The notes: generated from the sequence alone by a model not told the origin. DNA of 13,026 bases from Achromobacter sp. (GCA_003454835.1 DMTA01000068.1:1-13026); one strand, 5' to 3'. Positions 6,556-13,026 are shown, counted from the first letter of the stretch. Numbers and translations: made by a program.

Positions 6556-6766
6556 GTCGCACCGTCCCATTGCTTTCAATTGCGGCAATTCCGATCAGTC
6601 CACCTAGAATGGCACCGAAAATCGCCCAGCCAGAACCTGCGGCAGAACCGATCGCAAACCCAATGCCGCCGCCTATCAACATAGCGATGGTGCCGATCAG
6701 CTTGATCTTTTGAAACGCGGCGCACACAAGCGCCACCGCTGCAATTGCAGCTAAAACACTTCCCAT
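6548..6766 (-). CDS. 72-residue glycine-zipper membrane peptide
   Basis: This small protein is almost entirely hydrophobic: a first membrane segment at about residues 2-18, a short K-x-K break, then a Gly-rich segment from about 25 to 65 with repeated GxxxG spacing (G-G-G-I-G-F-A-I-G-S-A-A-G, then G-A-I-L-G-G-L-I-G). Such zippers favour close helix packing or oligomerisation in the membrane. I chose the ATG at 6766 because AGGAGG lies five bases upstream; an in-frame ATG eight codons earlier lacks this. It is the first gene of the module and overlaps the DUF445 start by eight bases. Its glycine-zipper style resembles the core of the 356-residue protein two genes on, hinting at a shared membrane partner. 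No named family assigned. Confidence 0.8.
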   Translation of the reverse strand: MGSVLAAIAAVALVCAAFQKIKLIGTIAMLIGGGIGFAIGSAAGSGWAIFGAILGGLIGIAAIESNGTVRHD

Positions 6767-6823
6767 CCCGCCCTCCTCAACGCATGCCAATCCCGTCGCT
6801 GGGTGACGAAATGGGTGGCAATG

Positions 6824-6852
6824 TAACTATATGTGGTGAGGGCTAACTATAT
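6824..6852. promoter_or_regulatory. direct repeat upstream of the four-gene module
   Basis: TAACTATAT occurs at 6824-6832 and again at 6844-6852, exactly 20 bases apart, about 60-85 bases before the first start codon of the module. On the minus strand each copy contains TATAGT, a plausible -10 hexamer, but I find no good -35 partner. It may therefore be a tandem promoter or a regulator site bound on one face of the helix. The remaining bases to 7034 show nothing clear apart from a 6-bp stem near 6898-6920. Confidence 0.4.
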
Positions 6853-7034
6853 TCGAAAACCGGGGCCGGAGTGCCAGGCGTCATTCCGTTTACGCCAAAC
6901 TCTTCATTTAAAACAGAGTTATTGGGAAAAACCGATGCGCACAGTCGGCAAAGGGCCGAGCCGCTATGGCGTCCCGTGGGCTGCCTGATGTGGGAATTGC
7001 GCGTTTAGAGCGAAATCTGGCGCGGGCGCTGTTC

Positions 7035-7523
7035 TTATTCCGCCGACGCCCGCGGATCCCGATTCTTCCGAATCAGCACCGCGCCGCCGATCGTCAGCAC
7101 CAGACCGCCGCCGATATACGGCAAGCCAAAGATCAGCAGGGTAAAGAACAACGCCGTATTGGCATCCCGCGCGTCCGCGCCGCCGCCGGTGTGCATGGCG
7201 GGATCGATCTGCAGCATGGCGATCGCCGCTGTCAGGAGCAGCATCACGCCCAGCGTCGCGCAGCCCCAGCCGAACAGACGGCGCAGGTTGGCAATCCGCG
7301 CCAGCGCGACGGCGGTTATCACCGCGACCACGCCATACAGGATCATGCTTAACAGCGTGATGCGGTCCAACGACCCGGAATCCATCGGCTCAGAAGCTGC
7401 CCCCGTGTCCGGAAACAGACCGAACACCGCCAACAACAGCGGATTGGTGATGCCAAAGCTGGCGCTACCGATCAGCAAACCGAAGACGATGCTGACGAGC
7501 CATTTGATTGCGGTGGGGGGCAT
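7035..7523 (-). CDS. four-helix inner-membrane protein of unknown function
   Basis: This 162-residue protein has four hydrophobic segments at about residues 7-25, 55-77, 83-104 and 124-151, a polar loop between the first two (P-D-T-G-A-A-S-E-P-M-D-S-G) and another between the third and fourth (H-T-G-G-G-A-D-A-R-D), and a short basic cytoplasmic tail (R-K-N-R-D-P-R). No catalytic motif is visible and I do not recognise the family. It follows the secreted Pro/Ala/Gln-repeat protein gene by 23 bases on the same strand, so the two probably form one unit. No clear ribosome binding site precedes the ATG at 7523, so the exact start is less certain. Confidence 0.72.
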   Translation of the reverse strand: MPPTAIKWLVSIVFGLLIGSASFGITNPLLLAVFGLFPDTGAASEPMDSGSLDRITLLSMILYGVVAVITAVALARIANLRRLFGWGCATLGVMLLLTAAIAMLQIDPAMHTGGGADARDANTALFFTLLIFGLPYIGGGLVLTIGGAVLIRKNRDPRASAE

Positions 7524-7546
7524 GGAGGCGGGTCGCTTCTAAAAGG

Positions 7547-8203
7547 TCAATAGTAGATATCGACGTAATCGGTCAGGCCGCCGCACGCTTCCATCTGCTG
7601 CAGGCGCCAGTATTTGCGCTTGCCGGTGGCCTTGAACTCGTAGTCGCCGGTGCGCTCGCAGCGGCGGCCCTTGTCCGGCGCGTCCAGGATCAGGATCGTG
7701 CCGCGCAGCACGAAGCTGTCGCGGCCAATGGAGACGACCTCGCCTTTGACCTTCAAGGTGCCTTCATGGTTGGCCTGCGTACCTTCCAGGCGAACCACGT
7801 CGTTGTCGTCGATGGCGTTCATCTTGCCGCGCTTGGCAGACCACAACCATTGCAGCGTCACACCGCTGTTGTTCAGGAGCCGTTCGTAGGCGGCCTGGTC
7901 GTTGATCTGGGTCTTTTGCACCGGCGCGAGCGCGCCGCCGGTTTGCTGAGCGGGCGCTTGCTGAGCGGGGGCCTGTTGCGCGGGTGCCCGTTGCACCGGA
8001 GCTTGCTGAGCGGGGGGCCGTTGGGCCGGGGCTTGCTGCGGGGCCGGCGCCTGATTGCCCGAGTTGGCGCGCGGGGGCAGGATGGCTGCGCCAGGATCCT
8101 GTTGCGCAAAGGTGGGGGCAGAGGCGAATGCCAGGCCCAACGCGAGAAGCAGATTTCCGGACTTGCGTTTGATTCCCGAGGCGCGGGCAACGTGAGTTTG
8201 CAT
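7547..8203 (-). CDS. secreted protein with Pro/Ala/Gln repeat linker
   Basis: The 218-residue product has a basic N-terminus and a signal peptide (hydrophobic core L-L-L-A-L-G-L-A-F-A, cleavage after T-F-A at about residue 33). Residues 51-87 form a low-complexity Q-A-P-A-Q type linker, and the C-terminal domain (about 97-218) holds L-Q-W-L-W-S-A-K-R-G-K, several beta-strand-like segments and two cysteines (C182, C207) that may pair in the periplasm. I do not recognise the folded domain. The ATG at 8203 is chosen because the signal peptide begins shortly after it; no good ribosome binding site precedes it, and the open frame continues upstream to 8302. The membrane protein gene at 7523 follows 23 bases downstream. 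Upstream lie inverted repeats at 8282-8310 and 8322-8337. Confidence 0.75.
   Translation of the reverse strand: MQTHVARASGIKRKSGNLLLALGLAFASAPTFAQQDPGAAILPPRANSGNQAPAPQQAPAQRPPAQQAPVQRAPAQQAPAQQAPAQQTGGALAPVQKTQINDQAAYERLLNNSGVTLQWLWSAKRGKMNAIDDNDVVRLEGTQANHEGTLKVKGEVVSIGRDSFVLRGTILILDAPDKGRRCERTGDYEFKATGKRKYWRLQQMEACGGLTDYVDIYY
7943..8053 (-). repeat. intragenic Pro/Ala/Gln-coding repeat
   Basis: This stretch encodes residues 51-87 of the secreted protein as repeated Q-Q-A-P-A style pentads, an imperfect 15-base period. It probably forms an extended, flexible linker between the membrane-proximal N-terminus and the folded C-terminal domain. Repeats of this type are prone to length change between strains. 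Confidence 0.7.
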
Positions 8204-8281
8204 GGTCTGTATCAAGAGAGGAGAGGGATGCGCCGTCTTTCGTCTTGATGGGACCGGTCGTCGACCCTGACCCCGATTACG

Positions 8282-8310
8282 GCACGGGCGCCAAATTATC
8301 ACGCCCGTGC
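8282..8310. promoter_or_regulatory. 9-bp inverted repeat around an AT-rich loop
   Basis: Perfect nine-base arms (8282-8290 and 8302-8310) enclose eleven AT-rich bases. On the minus strand the loop contains GATAAT, a possible -10 element for the secreted-protein gene whose ATG lies about 80 bases downstream, though no good -35 is seen. It could be an operator across the promoter or a leader hairpin. Confidence 0.4.
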
Positions 8311-8321
8311 GCGCAAATAAT

Positions 8322-8337
8322 TGCGGTATCTACCGCA
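8322..8337 (-). terminator. palindrome, probable terminator of the deaminase gene
   Basis: A 16-base sequence with seven-base arms around two central bases (TGCGGTA/TACCGCA) folds as a 6-bp stem with a tetraloop. On the minus strand it is followed by ATTATTTG, giving a short U-rich tail about 60 bases after the deaminase stop. A protein-binding palindrome for the next gene is an alternative. Confidence 0.4.
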
Positions 8338-8397
8338 GCTGTATCCATTCGTTAAGCGAAAAACAGAATGCTTCAACGCCCGGCGAGCGGATGACCG

Positions 8398-8880
8398 TCA
8401 CCCCCTGCGCCGCACATTTTCTTCATGCAGCGCGCGCACCTGTTCGACGAACTCCGGCACGGGGCCTTCGGCCTGGATGCCGTTGACGACTTCGGAGATG
8501 GGCAGGGGCCGCACGGCCGAAGGCGGCACGCCCCATCCCCGCATCCATTCGGCGTATTGGGCCGACGACACCGCGTAGACGATCCGGCCCAGTCCCACCC
8601 AGCCGTGCGCCGCGGAACACATGGAACAGTGCTCGCCGGATGTGTACACCGTGCAGGCGGCGCGCTCCGCTTCCGGGACGTTGCTGGCGGCCCAGCGGGC
8701 AATCTCGAACTCCGGATGCCGCGTGCGGTCGCCGCTGGAGACATGGTTATGGTCTTCAAACAGCACCCGCCCGTCGCCAGACACCAGCACCGATCCGAAC
8801 GGCTGGTCACCGGCATCCAGGGCCTGCCGGGCCAGCTCGACGCAGCGTGACAGGTGCTTTTTGTCCTCTTCGGTAATCAC
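8398..8880 (-). CDS. nucleoside/guanine deaminase-like zinc enzyme
   Basis: The 160-residue protein has the cytidine/deoxycytidylate deaminase fold: a core with P-F-G-S-V-L-V near residues 27-33, the zinc histidine and catalytic glutamate as H55-P-E57, and the two zinc cysteines C85-S-M-C88. Such enzymes hydrolytically remove an amino group from a base or nucleoside (guanine, cytosine, adenosine), acting in the cytoplasm in salvage or detoxification. The motifs deviate from the common H-A-E and P-C-x-x-C: here H-P-E-F-E and G-E-H-C-S-M-C. Spacing of all ligands is normal, so it should be active. The start is a GTG at 8880, set by AAGGAG seven bases upstream; an ATG at 8884 is out of frame. 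It lies downstream of the SYLF lipoprotein gene, separated by a GC-rich hairpin. Substrate cannot be fixed from sequence. Confidence 0.85.
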   Translation of the reverse strand: MITEEDKKHLSRCVELARQALDAGDQPFGSVLVSGDGRVLFEDHNHVSSGDRTRHPEFEIARWAASNVPEAERAACTVYTSGEHCSMCSAAHGWVGLGRIVYAVSSAQYAEWMRGWGVPPSAVRPLPISEVVNGIQAEGPVPEFVEQVRALHEENVRRRG

Positions 8881-8905
8881 ACATGATCTCCTTGTAAAGA
8901 TTGAG

Positions 8906-8930
8906 GCCGGCGCGGAGTTCCCGCGCCGGC
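8906..8930 (-). terminator. GC-rich hairpin between lipoprotein and deaminase genes
   Basis: Perfect ten-base arms (8906-8915 and 8921-8930) enclose a five-base loop, 13 bases after the lipoprotein stop on the minus strand. The following bases (CTCAATCTTTAC) are weakly T-rich and run directly into the AAGGAG of the deaminase gene. It probably ends or reduces transcription entering the deaminase gene, or stabilises the upstream mRNA. Confidence 0.55.
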
Positions 8931-8943
8931 ATGGCGGATACCG

Positions 8944-9537
8944 CTACAGCAGCAGCGGCGAAATCTTGCTGCCGTCCACCGACACGCCCGCCATCAAGCC
9001 GCCGTTGTTCATCACGAAGCCCACGATGGGTTGCTGCGCGGTATTGGAATCGATGCTGCCGTTGACGCCCACATTGGCCACGGCGACGGTAGCGTCGGCG
9101 CCGATGGTCCAGCCGCTGCTGGCGCGGAACTTGGCCAGCGCGTCGTCCGTCATGAAAAGCAGCACCATCGCCTTGGACTGCGCGCCCGCCTGAAAGCCAA
9201 TGGATCCGCCCGTAATGCTGTAGTAGCCCTTGTCCTGGCCGCTGACCTGCAGCACGCCCGTCCCATGCTGGGCGCCCACGATGAAGCTGGCGCTCAGCAC
9301 CGCCGGAAACACCAGCACACCCCGGGCGCGTTCCACCAGTTGCCGCGATTGCGGCGAGGATTCATACAGCTTGGACAACGTGGCTGCGGTGGCTGCGTCC
9401 AGTTCCTGGCGCTTTTCGGCGGCGCTTGCCGTGGCGCGCGAGTCCGTCGTGGTGCAGCCCGCAAAAAGAAAGCCCGCCATGCCCAACGTGACGGCTGCGA
9501 CGGCGGTCCTGCGGAATTTTGAAGTGATATCAAGCAT
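8944..9537 (-). CDS. SYLF/Ysc84-domain lipoprotein
   Basis: This 197-residue protein carries a lipoprotein signal: K-x-x-R-R, a hydrophobic core and the L-F-A-G-C28 lipobox, with T at +2, which favours outer-membrane sorting. The rest is a SYLF (Ysc84 actin-binding type, lipid-binding in eukaryotes) domain: A-R-G-V-L-V-F-P, then a Gly-rich G-A-Q-H-G-T-G-V-L, S-I-G-F-Q-A-G-A-Q-S and the C-terminal G-L-M-A-G-V-S-V-D-G-S-K. Bacterial members are common in proteobacteria; their role is unclear and probably linked to phospholipid binding at the outer membrane. The ATG at 9537 is preceded by AAGGAAG at good spacing; the earlier in-frame ATG at 9564 is not. It is divergent from the zinc-ribbon gene and followed by a strong hairpin. 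Confidence 0.9.
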   Translation of the reverse strand: MLDITSKFRRTAVAAVTLGMAGFLFAGCTTTDSRATASAAEKRQELDAATAATLSKLYESSPQSRQLVERARGVLVFPAVLSASFIVGAQHGTGVLQVSGQDKGYYSITGGSIGFQAGAQSKAMVLLFMTDDALAKFRASSGWTIGADATVAVANVGVNGSIDSNTAQQPIVGFVMNNGGLMAGVSVDGSKISPLLL

Positions 9538-9641
9538 TTGCGCTTCCTTTTTGTGGGTGACCAATGGTGCACATCAAATCATCTGCTGAGGGGAGATTAC
9601 CCCGGCTTGCGTGGGGAGGCGATGGGTGTAGATCGTACGGG

Positions 9642-9669
9642 GTGAAATAGCCGAATCCCCTCGGTTTAA
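9642..9669 (+). promoter_or_regulatory. possible promoter giving a leaderless transcript
   Basis: GTGAAA (9642-9647, four matches to TTGACA) and TTTAAC (9664-9669) are spaced by 16 bases. The start codon at 9679 is only ten bases beyond, so transcription would begin at or next to the ATG. This agrees with the lack of a ribosome binding site before that gene, but both hexamers are weak. Confidence 0.3.
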
Positions 9670-9678
9670 CATCGCGCC

Positions 9679-10725
9679 ATGCTTCTCATCATCTTTCTCT
9701 GGATCGCACTCGCGATCGTGGTCGGCTTCATGGCCAGCAATCGCGGGCGCAATGGCATCGGGTGGGCGTTGCTTGCCGGCCTGATCAGTGCGCCGGTTGC
9801 GGCTATTTTCCTCAGGCGCATTGCCAACCGGTCTCCGCTCGCCAGCCAGCCAGTCCTTTCCACCCATATCGATTGCCTGCATTGCGGCGAGCGCATTCTG
9901 CGTGAGGCGCGCGTATGCCGGCACTGCGGCGGCGACGTGACGGAAAGCGGCCTGGCCGCCGTTCGTCAGGCGATGCCTGTCGGGTACTGGTTCGATCTGC
10001 CCGACCCCGCATTCAAGCTGATGAGAACTGCAGACCGCGTGGCGCTGGTCAAGCCGGTACCGCCGTGGATCGTGGTGGACCAATCGCTGGACTCCATCGT
10101 CATCGGCAGCCGCTGGCCCGGAGAGCTTTGGCGCGTGCGCGTCGAGAAGCAGGGCGACATGTCCGATCTGGTGGCACAGCCGGGCTATTGGCGAGCCAGT
10201 GCCATCGAATTGCTGGAAGCGTTGCCGTTGTCGGCGCTGTTCGGTCCGAAGGGCGAGGCGGTTCTGGAGATCCTCGCGCAGATCAGCACGTTGTCCCGCA
10301 GCGAGGCGCAGGCGCTGGCCGACAACCTGGCGGACAATGCCTGGATGGCCTACAGCCGCGCATGGATGCGTTGGTCTCATCAAGACGGCGAGCCGGCAGC
10401 GGATGACGAAGACGATTGGCGTAGCGCGCTGGCCGCCACGCGGCGCGGCGACAAATCCCGGTCGCCGGTTCATTCCGGATTTCTGCTGATCCACGACCAA
10501 TTGCGGCAGCGCGCGGAGCAACTGGATGGCGGCAACGCGTTCACCTTGATCGAGGAAGACGGCGAGACTGAGCAGGTGTTGAAGCCGATGTGGCAAGCCG
10601 CTTGCGACGCGCTGCTGTTTGCGGCCATGGCGCGTGCCGCGCCGCAATATGTGTCCGACGACGACGCGCTTACGTTGTTGCACGCCTGGTCCCGCGTGTT
10701 CGACGAGGCCAGCCAGCGCGCCTGA
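9679..10725 (+). CDS. membrane-anchored zinc-ribbon protein of unknown function
   Basis: The 348-residue product begins with two hydrophobic helices (about 2-19 and 27-46) and a short cytoplasmic basic stretch, followed by a four-cysteine zinc ribbon (C66-x-x-C69 ... C80-x-x-C83, as C-L-H-C-G and C-R-H-C-G). The remaining 260 residues are soluble, with a beta-rich part (about 95-165, W-F-D-L-P-D-P, V-R-V-E-K-Q-G-D-M) and a helical C-terminus (about 175-348) including an acidic D-D-E-D-D patch. I do not recognise the large domain and assign no function. The membrane helices with a zinc ribbon resemble small bacterial membrane zinc-ribbon proteins. No ribosome binding site is seen; the ATG may be read from a nearly leaderless mRNA. 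The gene ends three bases from the stop of the convergent gene at 10729. Confidence 0.82.
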   Translation: MLLIIFLWIALAIVVGFMASNRGRNGIGWALLAGLISAPVAAIFLRRIANRSPLASQPVLSTHIDCLHCGERILREARVCRHCGGDVTESGLAAVRQAMPVGYWFDLPDPAFKLMRTADRVALVKPVPPWIVVDQSLDSIVIGSRWPGELWRVRVEKQGDMSDLVAQPGYWRASAIELLEALPLSALFGPKGEAVLEILAQISTLSRSEAQALADNLADNAWMAYSRAWMRWSHQDGEPAADDEDDWRSALAATRRGDKSRSPVHSGFLLIHDQLRQRAEQLDGGNAFTLIEEDGETEQVLKPMWQAACDALLFAAMARAAPQYVSDDDALTLLHAWSRVFDEASQRA

Positions 10726-10728
10726 GAT

Positions 10729-11307
10729 TCACCACATTCCTTCGTTCAGGATCTTCCGGGCGCGCTTGAACGTAATGACCGCCGCCCCGGCTGCCAGAAT
10801 CAATGCAATCCAGCCGTTCATGTTGAACTTCATCTTGCGCGCGTAGTTCGCGTCGTGCACCAGCTTGGCATCGACCAGCGTTTCGCCGTTCTTGCGTACG
10901 CCATAGACCCGAACGGGAATGGCCATGTTGTACTGAAGCGCAATTGTGCTGTCGGTCAGCTGCGCGTCGTTTTCCATCACCGTGAATTCCACGCGCTCGC
11001 CTTCGGTGTACGGGACTCTGTAGGTCGCGTCAAAAAACTTGAACACCATGTAGGGGTAGGTGCCTGAATACACGCAGAGCGCACCGTAGGATTCCCATCG
11101 TCCGCGAATTTTCGCCTTGGTGTCGCAGCTTGCCACCTTATCAACGCGCAGACTGATCGTGTTCAGCTTTGCGGGGTCGTAAGGCAGACGAACGTCTTTT
11201 GCCGCGTTGAAACAGTAGATGGCGATGCCGGCAAGCACCAGCGCGGCAATTGCGGGAATGCGGCAGGGCAGGAGGGCACGTTTCCAGTCGGCCAGCTCAA
11301 TGCTCAT
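10729..11307 (-). CDS. two-helix membrane protein with extracytoplasmic domain
   Basis: This 192-residue protein has membrane segments at about residues 17-34 and 164-180, bracketing a roughly 130-residue beta-rich domain that should face the periplasm. The domain contains C61 and C78, a likely disulfide pair, and segments such as Y-M-V-F-K-F-F-D and Y-T-E-G-E-R-V-E-F. The C-terminus is basic (K-R-A-R-K), consistent with a cytoplasmic tail. The arrangement resembles DUF3592-type proteins in topology, but I cannot assign the family. No clear ribosome binding site precedes the ATG. It is convergent with the zinc-ribbon gene, with three bases between stops and no terminator in the gap. It begins 130 bases after the DUF899 gene on the same strand, with only a weak hairpin (11404-11419) between. 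Confidence 0.75.
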   Translation of the reverse strand: MSIELADWKRALLPCRIPAIAALVLAGIAIYCFNAAKDVRLPYDPAKLNTISLRVDKVASCDTKAKIRGRWESYGALCVYSGTYPYMVFKFFDATYRVPYTEGERVEFTVMENDAQLTDSTIALQYNMAIPVRVYGVRKNGETLVDAKLVHDANYARKMKFNMNGWIALILAAGAAVITFKRARKILNEGMW

Positions 11308-11437
11308 GCTGGCTGACTTGAGAAACGCTGACGGAGGTTGTGGGGACCTTGGTCGATTTTCATGGCGCGCGCTGCAGAATTTGCGAGGACGTATCTTAAA
11401 GCAGCGTCACCGCAGACGCCTTGCCGCGGTTTTCTTC

Positions 11438-12226
11438 CTACGTCGGATCGCAGTGATTGCGGAATGCTTTCTCGCCCGCGTCCGATACCTCCACCCACTT
11501 CTGATCGGGCGGCGCGTCCTGCACATAGCTGTCGTGCCAATTCCACCATTTGTACGGCGGCGTCTGCGGATAGCCCGCTGGTGAATTCTCCCAGGTCTCC
11601 TGCCGTCCCAGCGGCGTGATGTCCAGGTAATTCCAAGTGCCGCCCATCTGCTCGTCGCCCCGGTTGTTCAGAAAGTACGTGCGATAGATGCGATCGCCGT
11701 CGCGAAAGAACACGTTGGTGCCGTGCCATTCGTCCACGCCAAAGTCCGCGTCAAAACCGTCGGTCAGCGTGAACCACGGCATCGTCCAGCCCATGCGCGT
11801 CTTCAGCCGTTTAATGTCCGCTTGCGGCGCGCGCGACACGAAGACCAGCGTCGTGTCGCGGGCGTTCAGGTGTGCCAGATGCGCGACCTGGTCCGCCACC
11901 ATCGAGCAGCCTCGGCATGCGTGATCCGGCCAGCCGAACACGCCCGGCTCGTGAAACGCGCGGTAGACGATGAGCTGGCGGCGGCCGTCAAACAGGTCGC
12001 GCAGCGTGAGCTCGCCAGACGGGCCTTCAAAGACGTATTCCTTATCCACCGCCGTCCAGGGCATGCGGCGGCGCTCGGCGGCGAGGGCGTCTCGGGCGCG
12101 GGTGTTGGCCTTTTCCTTGATGAGCATTTGTTGGCGGGCGGCTTCCCAGTCTTCAGCGGATACGACCGGGGGCGTCTGCATGGCGGTGTGGGCGCCGTTG
12201 CCGGCGGATGCGGGGGGCGTGGTCAT
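11438..12226 (-). CDS. DUF899 family thioredoxin-like protein
   Basis: The 262-residue protein matches DUF899 (thioredoxin-fold) proteins throughout: E-W/D-W-E-A-A-R-Q near residue 26, K-E-K-x-x-T-R-A-R-D-A-L-A-A-E-R-R-R-M-P-W (38-57), D-K-E-Y-V-F-E-G, L-x-D-L-F-D-G-R-x-Q-L-I-V-Y (75-88), the cysteine pair C104-R-G-C107 followed by S-M-V-A-D, V-S-R-A-P near 150 and K-x-R-M-G-W. The family is related to AhpC/TSA-like folds but its reaction is not established; the C-x-x-C motif suggests a redox role. The start has AGGAGG eight bases upstream. The first 20 residues are a low-complexity extension before the conserved part. It stands alone, downstream of the LysR gene and separated from it by a terminator. 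Confidence 0.9.
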   Translation of the reverse strand: MTTPPASAGNGAHTAMQTPPVVSAEDWEAARQQMLIKEKANTRARDALAAERRRMPWTAVDKEYVFEGPSGELTLRDLFDGRRQLIVYRAFHEPGVFGWPDHACRGCSMVADQVAHLAHLNARDTTLVFVSRAPQADIKRLKTRMGWTMPWFTLTDGFDADFGVDEWHGTNVFFRDGDRIYRTYFLNNRGDEQMGGTWNYLDITPLGRQETWENSPAGYPQTPPYKWWNWHDSYVQDAPPDQKWVEVSDAGEKAFRNHCDPT

Positions 12227-12318
12227 GGGGTGATCCTCCTGGTGTCTTCAATTCCCGCGCTCGTGTTCGGGCGAGGGGAATGGAAACAGTGTGGCACCGG
12301 GAGGGGCGGGGCAGGGGT

Positions 12319-12346
12319 AACAAATCTGGCGCGAAAGTGCGCCAGA
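12319..12346 (-). terminator. rho-independent terminator of the LysR gene
   Basis: Perfect eight-base arms (12325-12332 and 12339-12346) enclose a six-base loop. On the minus strand the stem is followed by ATTTGTT. It lies about 40 bases beyond the LysR stop and before the DUF899 ribosome binding site, so the two genes are separate transcription units. Confidence 0.65.
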
Positions 12347-12384
12347 CACGTCCCGCACGATCTGCGCGAACCGATCGTCCGGCG

Positions 12385-13026
12385 TCAGGCAGGGATCGGC
12401 GCCGCCTCCCGCGGCAAGGCCTGTGCGGTCCAACCCCGCAGGCTTTCGCGCAGCAACGACACGGCGGCCTGGCCGCTTTCGTTCAGACGATGCGCCGCGT
12501 ACAGGCCAAATTGCGCGCTCAGCGGCAGCGTGCCTTCGTCGCCGATGGAAATCACGCGCATGGTGTCGGGCCGCAGGCACTCGGTCGTCAGCAAGGCCAC
12601 GCCCAGGCCGTTCTCGACGGCCGCGATCGTGGCGCCCACGTTGTGACTGGTCAGCGACACCCGGAAATCCCGACCCGACGCCGTGAGCGCATCGAACGCC
12701 AGACGGCGCCACGAGCACGGTTCGGCATACACGATCACGTCCAGCGGCTGGTCCGGGTCCAGGGTTTCGTCGATGCCGCACGCCCAATGCAGATCCACGG
12801 TCCACGACTCGATGGGTTCATCGACAAAGCCCACGCAGGCGCCCACCGCCACGTCCAGCGTACCGTCCTGCCAACGCGCGGCAAGCCGCTCGCCGTCGTC
12901 AATGACAACGTCCAGATGCAGATTGGGACACGAACGCCGCAGCCGGCCCAGCGCCGCCGGCAACGCGGCCACCGCCACGTCTTCGGACAGTCCGATGCGC
13001 ACGCTGCCTGCCACCGCGCGCTCGCG
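12385..13026 (-). CDS. LysR-type regulator, N-terminus beyond right edge
   Basis: The 213 residues in the window are the C-terminal effector-binding part of a LysR-type regulator; the frame is open to the window edge and the helix-turn-helix (about 85-90 residues) is missing. The type I periplasmic-binding-like fold begins with G-S-V-R-I-G-L-S-E-D, continues through L-P-N/C-P-N-L-H-L-D-V-V-I-D-D-G and D-G-T-L-D-V-A-V-G, and includes N-V-G-A-T-I-A-A-V-E-N-G-L-G-V-A-L-L, the usual second-lobe signature. The latter part matches LysR proteins of the type found beside metabolic or efflux genes, but the target gene should lie off the right side and no effector can be inferred. A terminator at 12319-12346 closes the unit. 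Confidence 0.88.
   Translation of the reverse strand, partial: RERAVAGSVRIGLSEDVAVAALPAALGRLRRSCPNLHLDVVIDDGERLAARWQDGTLDVAVGACVGFVDEPIESWTVDLHWACGIDETLDPDQPLDVIVYAEPCSWRRLAFDALTASGRDFRVSLTSHNVGATIAAVENGLGVALLTTECLRPDTMRVISIGDEGTLPLSAQFGLYAAHRLNESGQAAVSLLRESLRGWTAQALPREAAPIPA

Noticed and set aside
3390..7034. Mobile element carrying the low-GC module
   Set aside because: No transposase, integrase, tRNA or matching terminal repeats are visible at either side, so I report transfer only as an inference from base composition.
9574..10683. 369-residue open frame on the minus strand
   Set aside because: It is antisense to the zinc-ribbon gene, has an Arg/His/Gln-rich composition typical of GC-rich shadow frames, and shows no domain; the plus-strand frame has clear membrane helices and a zinc ribbon.
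11723..12646. 307-residue open frame on the plus strand across DUF899 and LysR genes
   Set aside because: It spans two unrelated genes and their terminator on the other strand and has shadow-frame composition.

Overview
The window is bacterial chromosomal DNA, mostly very GC-rich. Gene content (YceI periplasmic protein, MarR/cupin pair, MurA-type enolpyruvyl transferase, SYLF lipoprotein, DUF899 protein, LysR regulator) and codon use suggest a betaproteobacterium, most likely Alcaligenaceae (Achromobacter/Bordetella type). The taxon is an inference; no rRNA or tRNA is present to anchor it.

Left part (1-3389): the first codons of a gene leaving the left edge, then a yceI-family gene, a MarR regulator divergent from a small cupin gene with two operator-like palindromes between them, a bidirectional terminator, an eight-unit 15-bp tandem repeat, and a divergent MurA-family enolpyruvyl transferase.

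Centre (3667-6766): four tightly packed minus-strand genes with visibly lower GC than both flanks. In transcription order they encode a 72-residue glycine-zipper membrane peptide, a DUF445/YjiN-type membrane protein, a 356-residue protein with a long Gly/Ala hydrophobic core between coiled coils, and a 148-residue helical protein translationally coupled to it. I read this as a horizontally acquired membrane-associated module of unknown function. It is the best candidate in the window for an undescribed system.

Right part (7035-13026): a four-helix membrane protein and a secreted Pro/Ala/Gln-repeat protein (probable pair), a nucleoside deaminase, a SYLF-domain lipoprotein, a membrane-anchored zinc-ribbon protein on the plus strand converging on a two-helix membrane protein, a DUF899 thioredoxin-like protein, and a LysR regulator cut by the right edge. 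These look like ordinary small chromosomal units.

No gene-free stretch exceeds 300 bases. The larger gaps (1852-2087, 3390-3666, 6767-7034, 8204-8397) hold terminators, repeats or promoter-like elements described below. I see no CRISPR array, insertion sequence, integrase or RNA gene.
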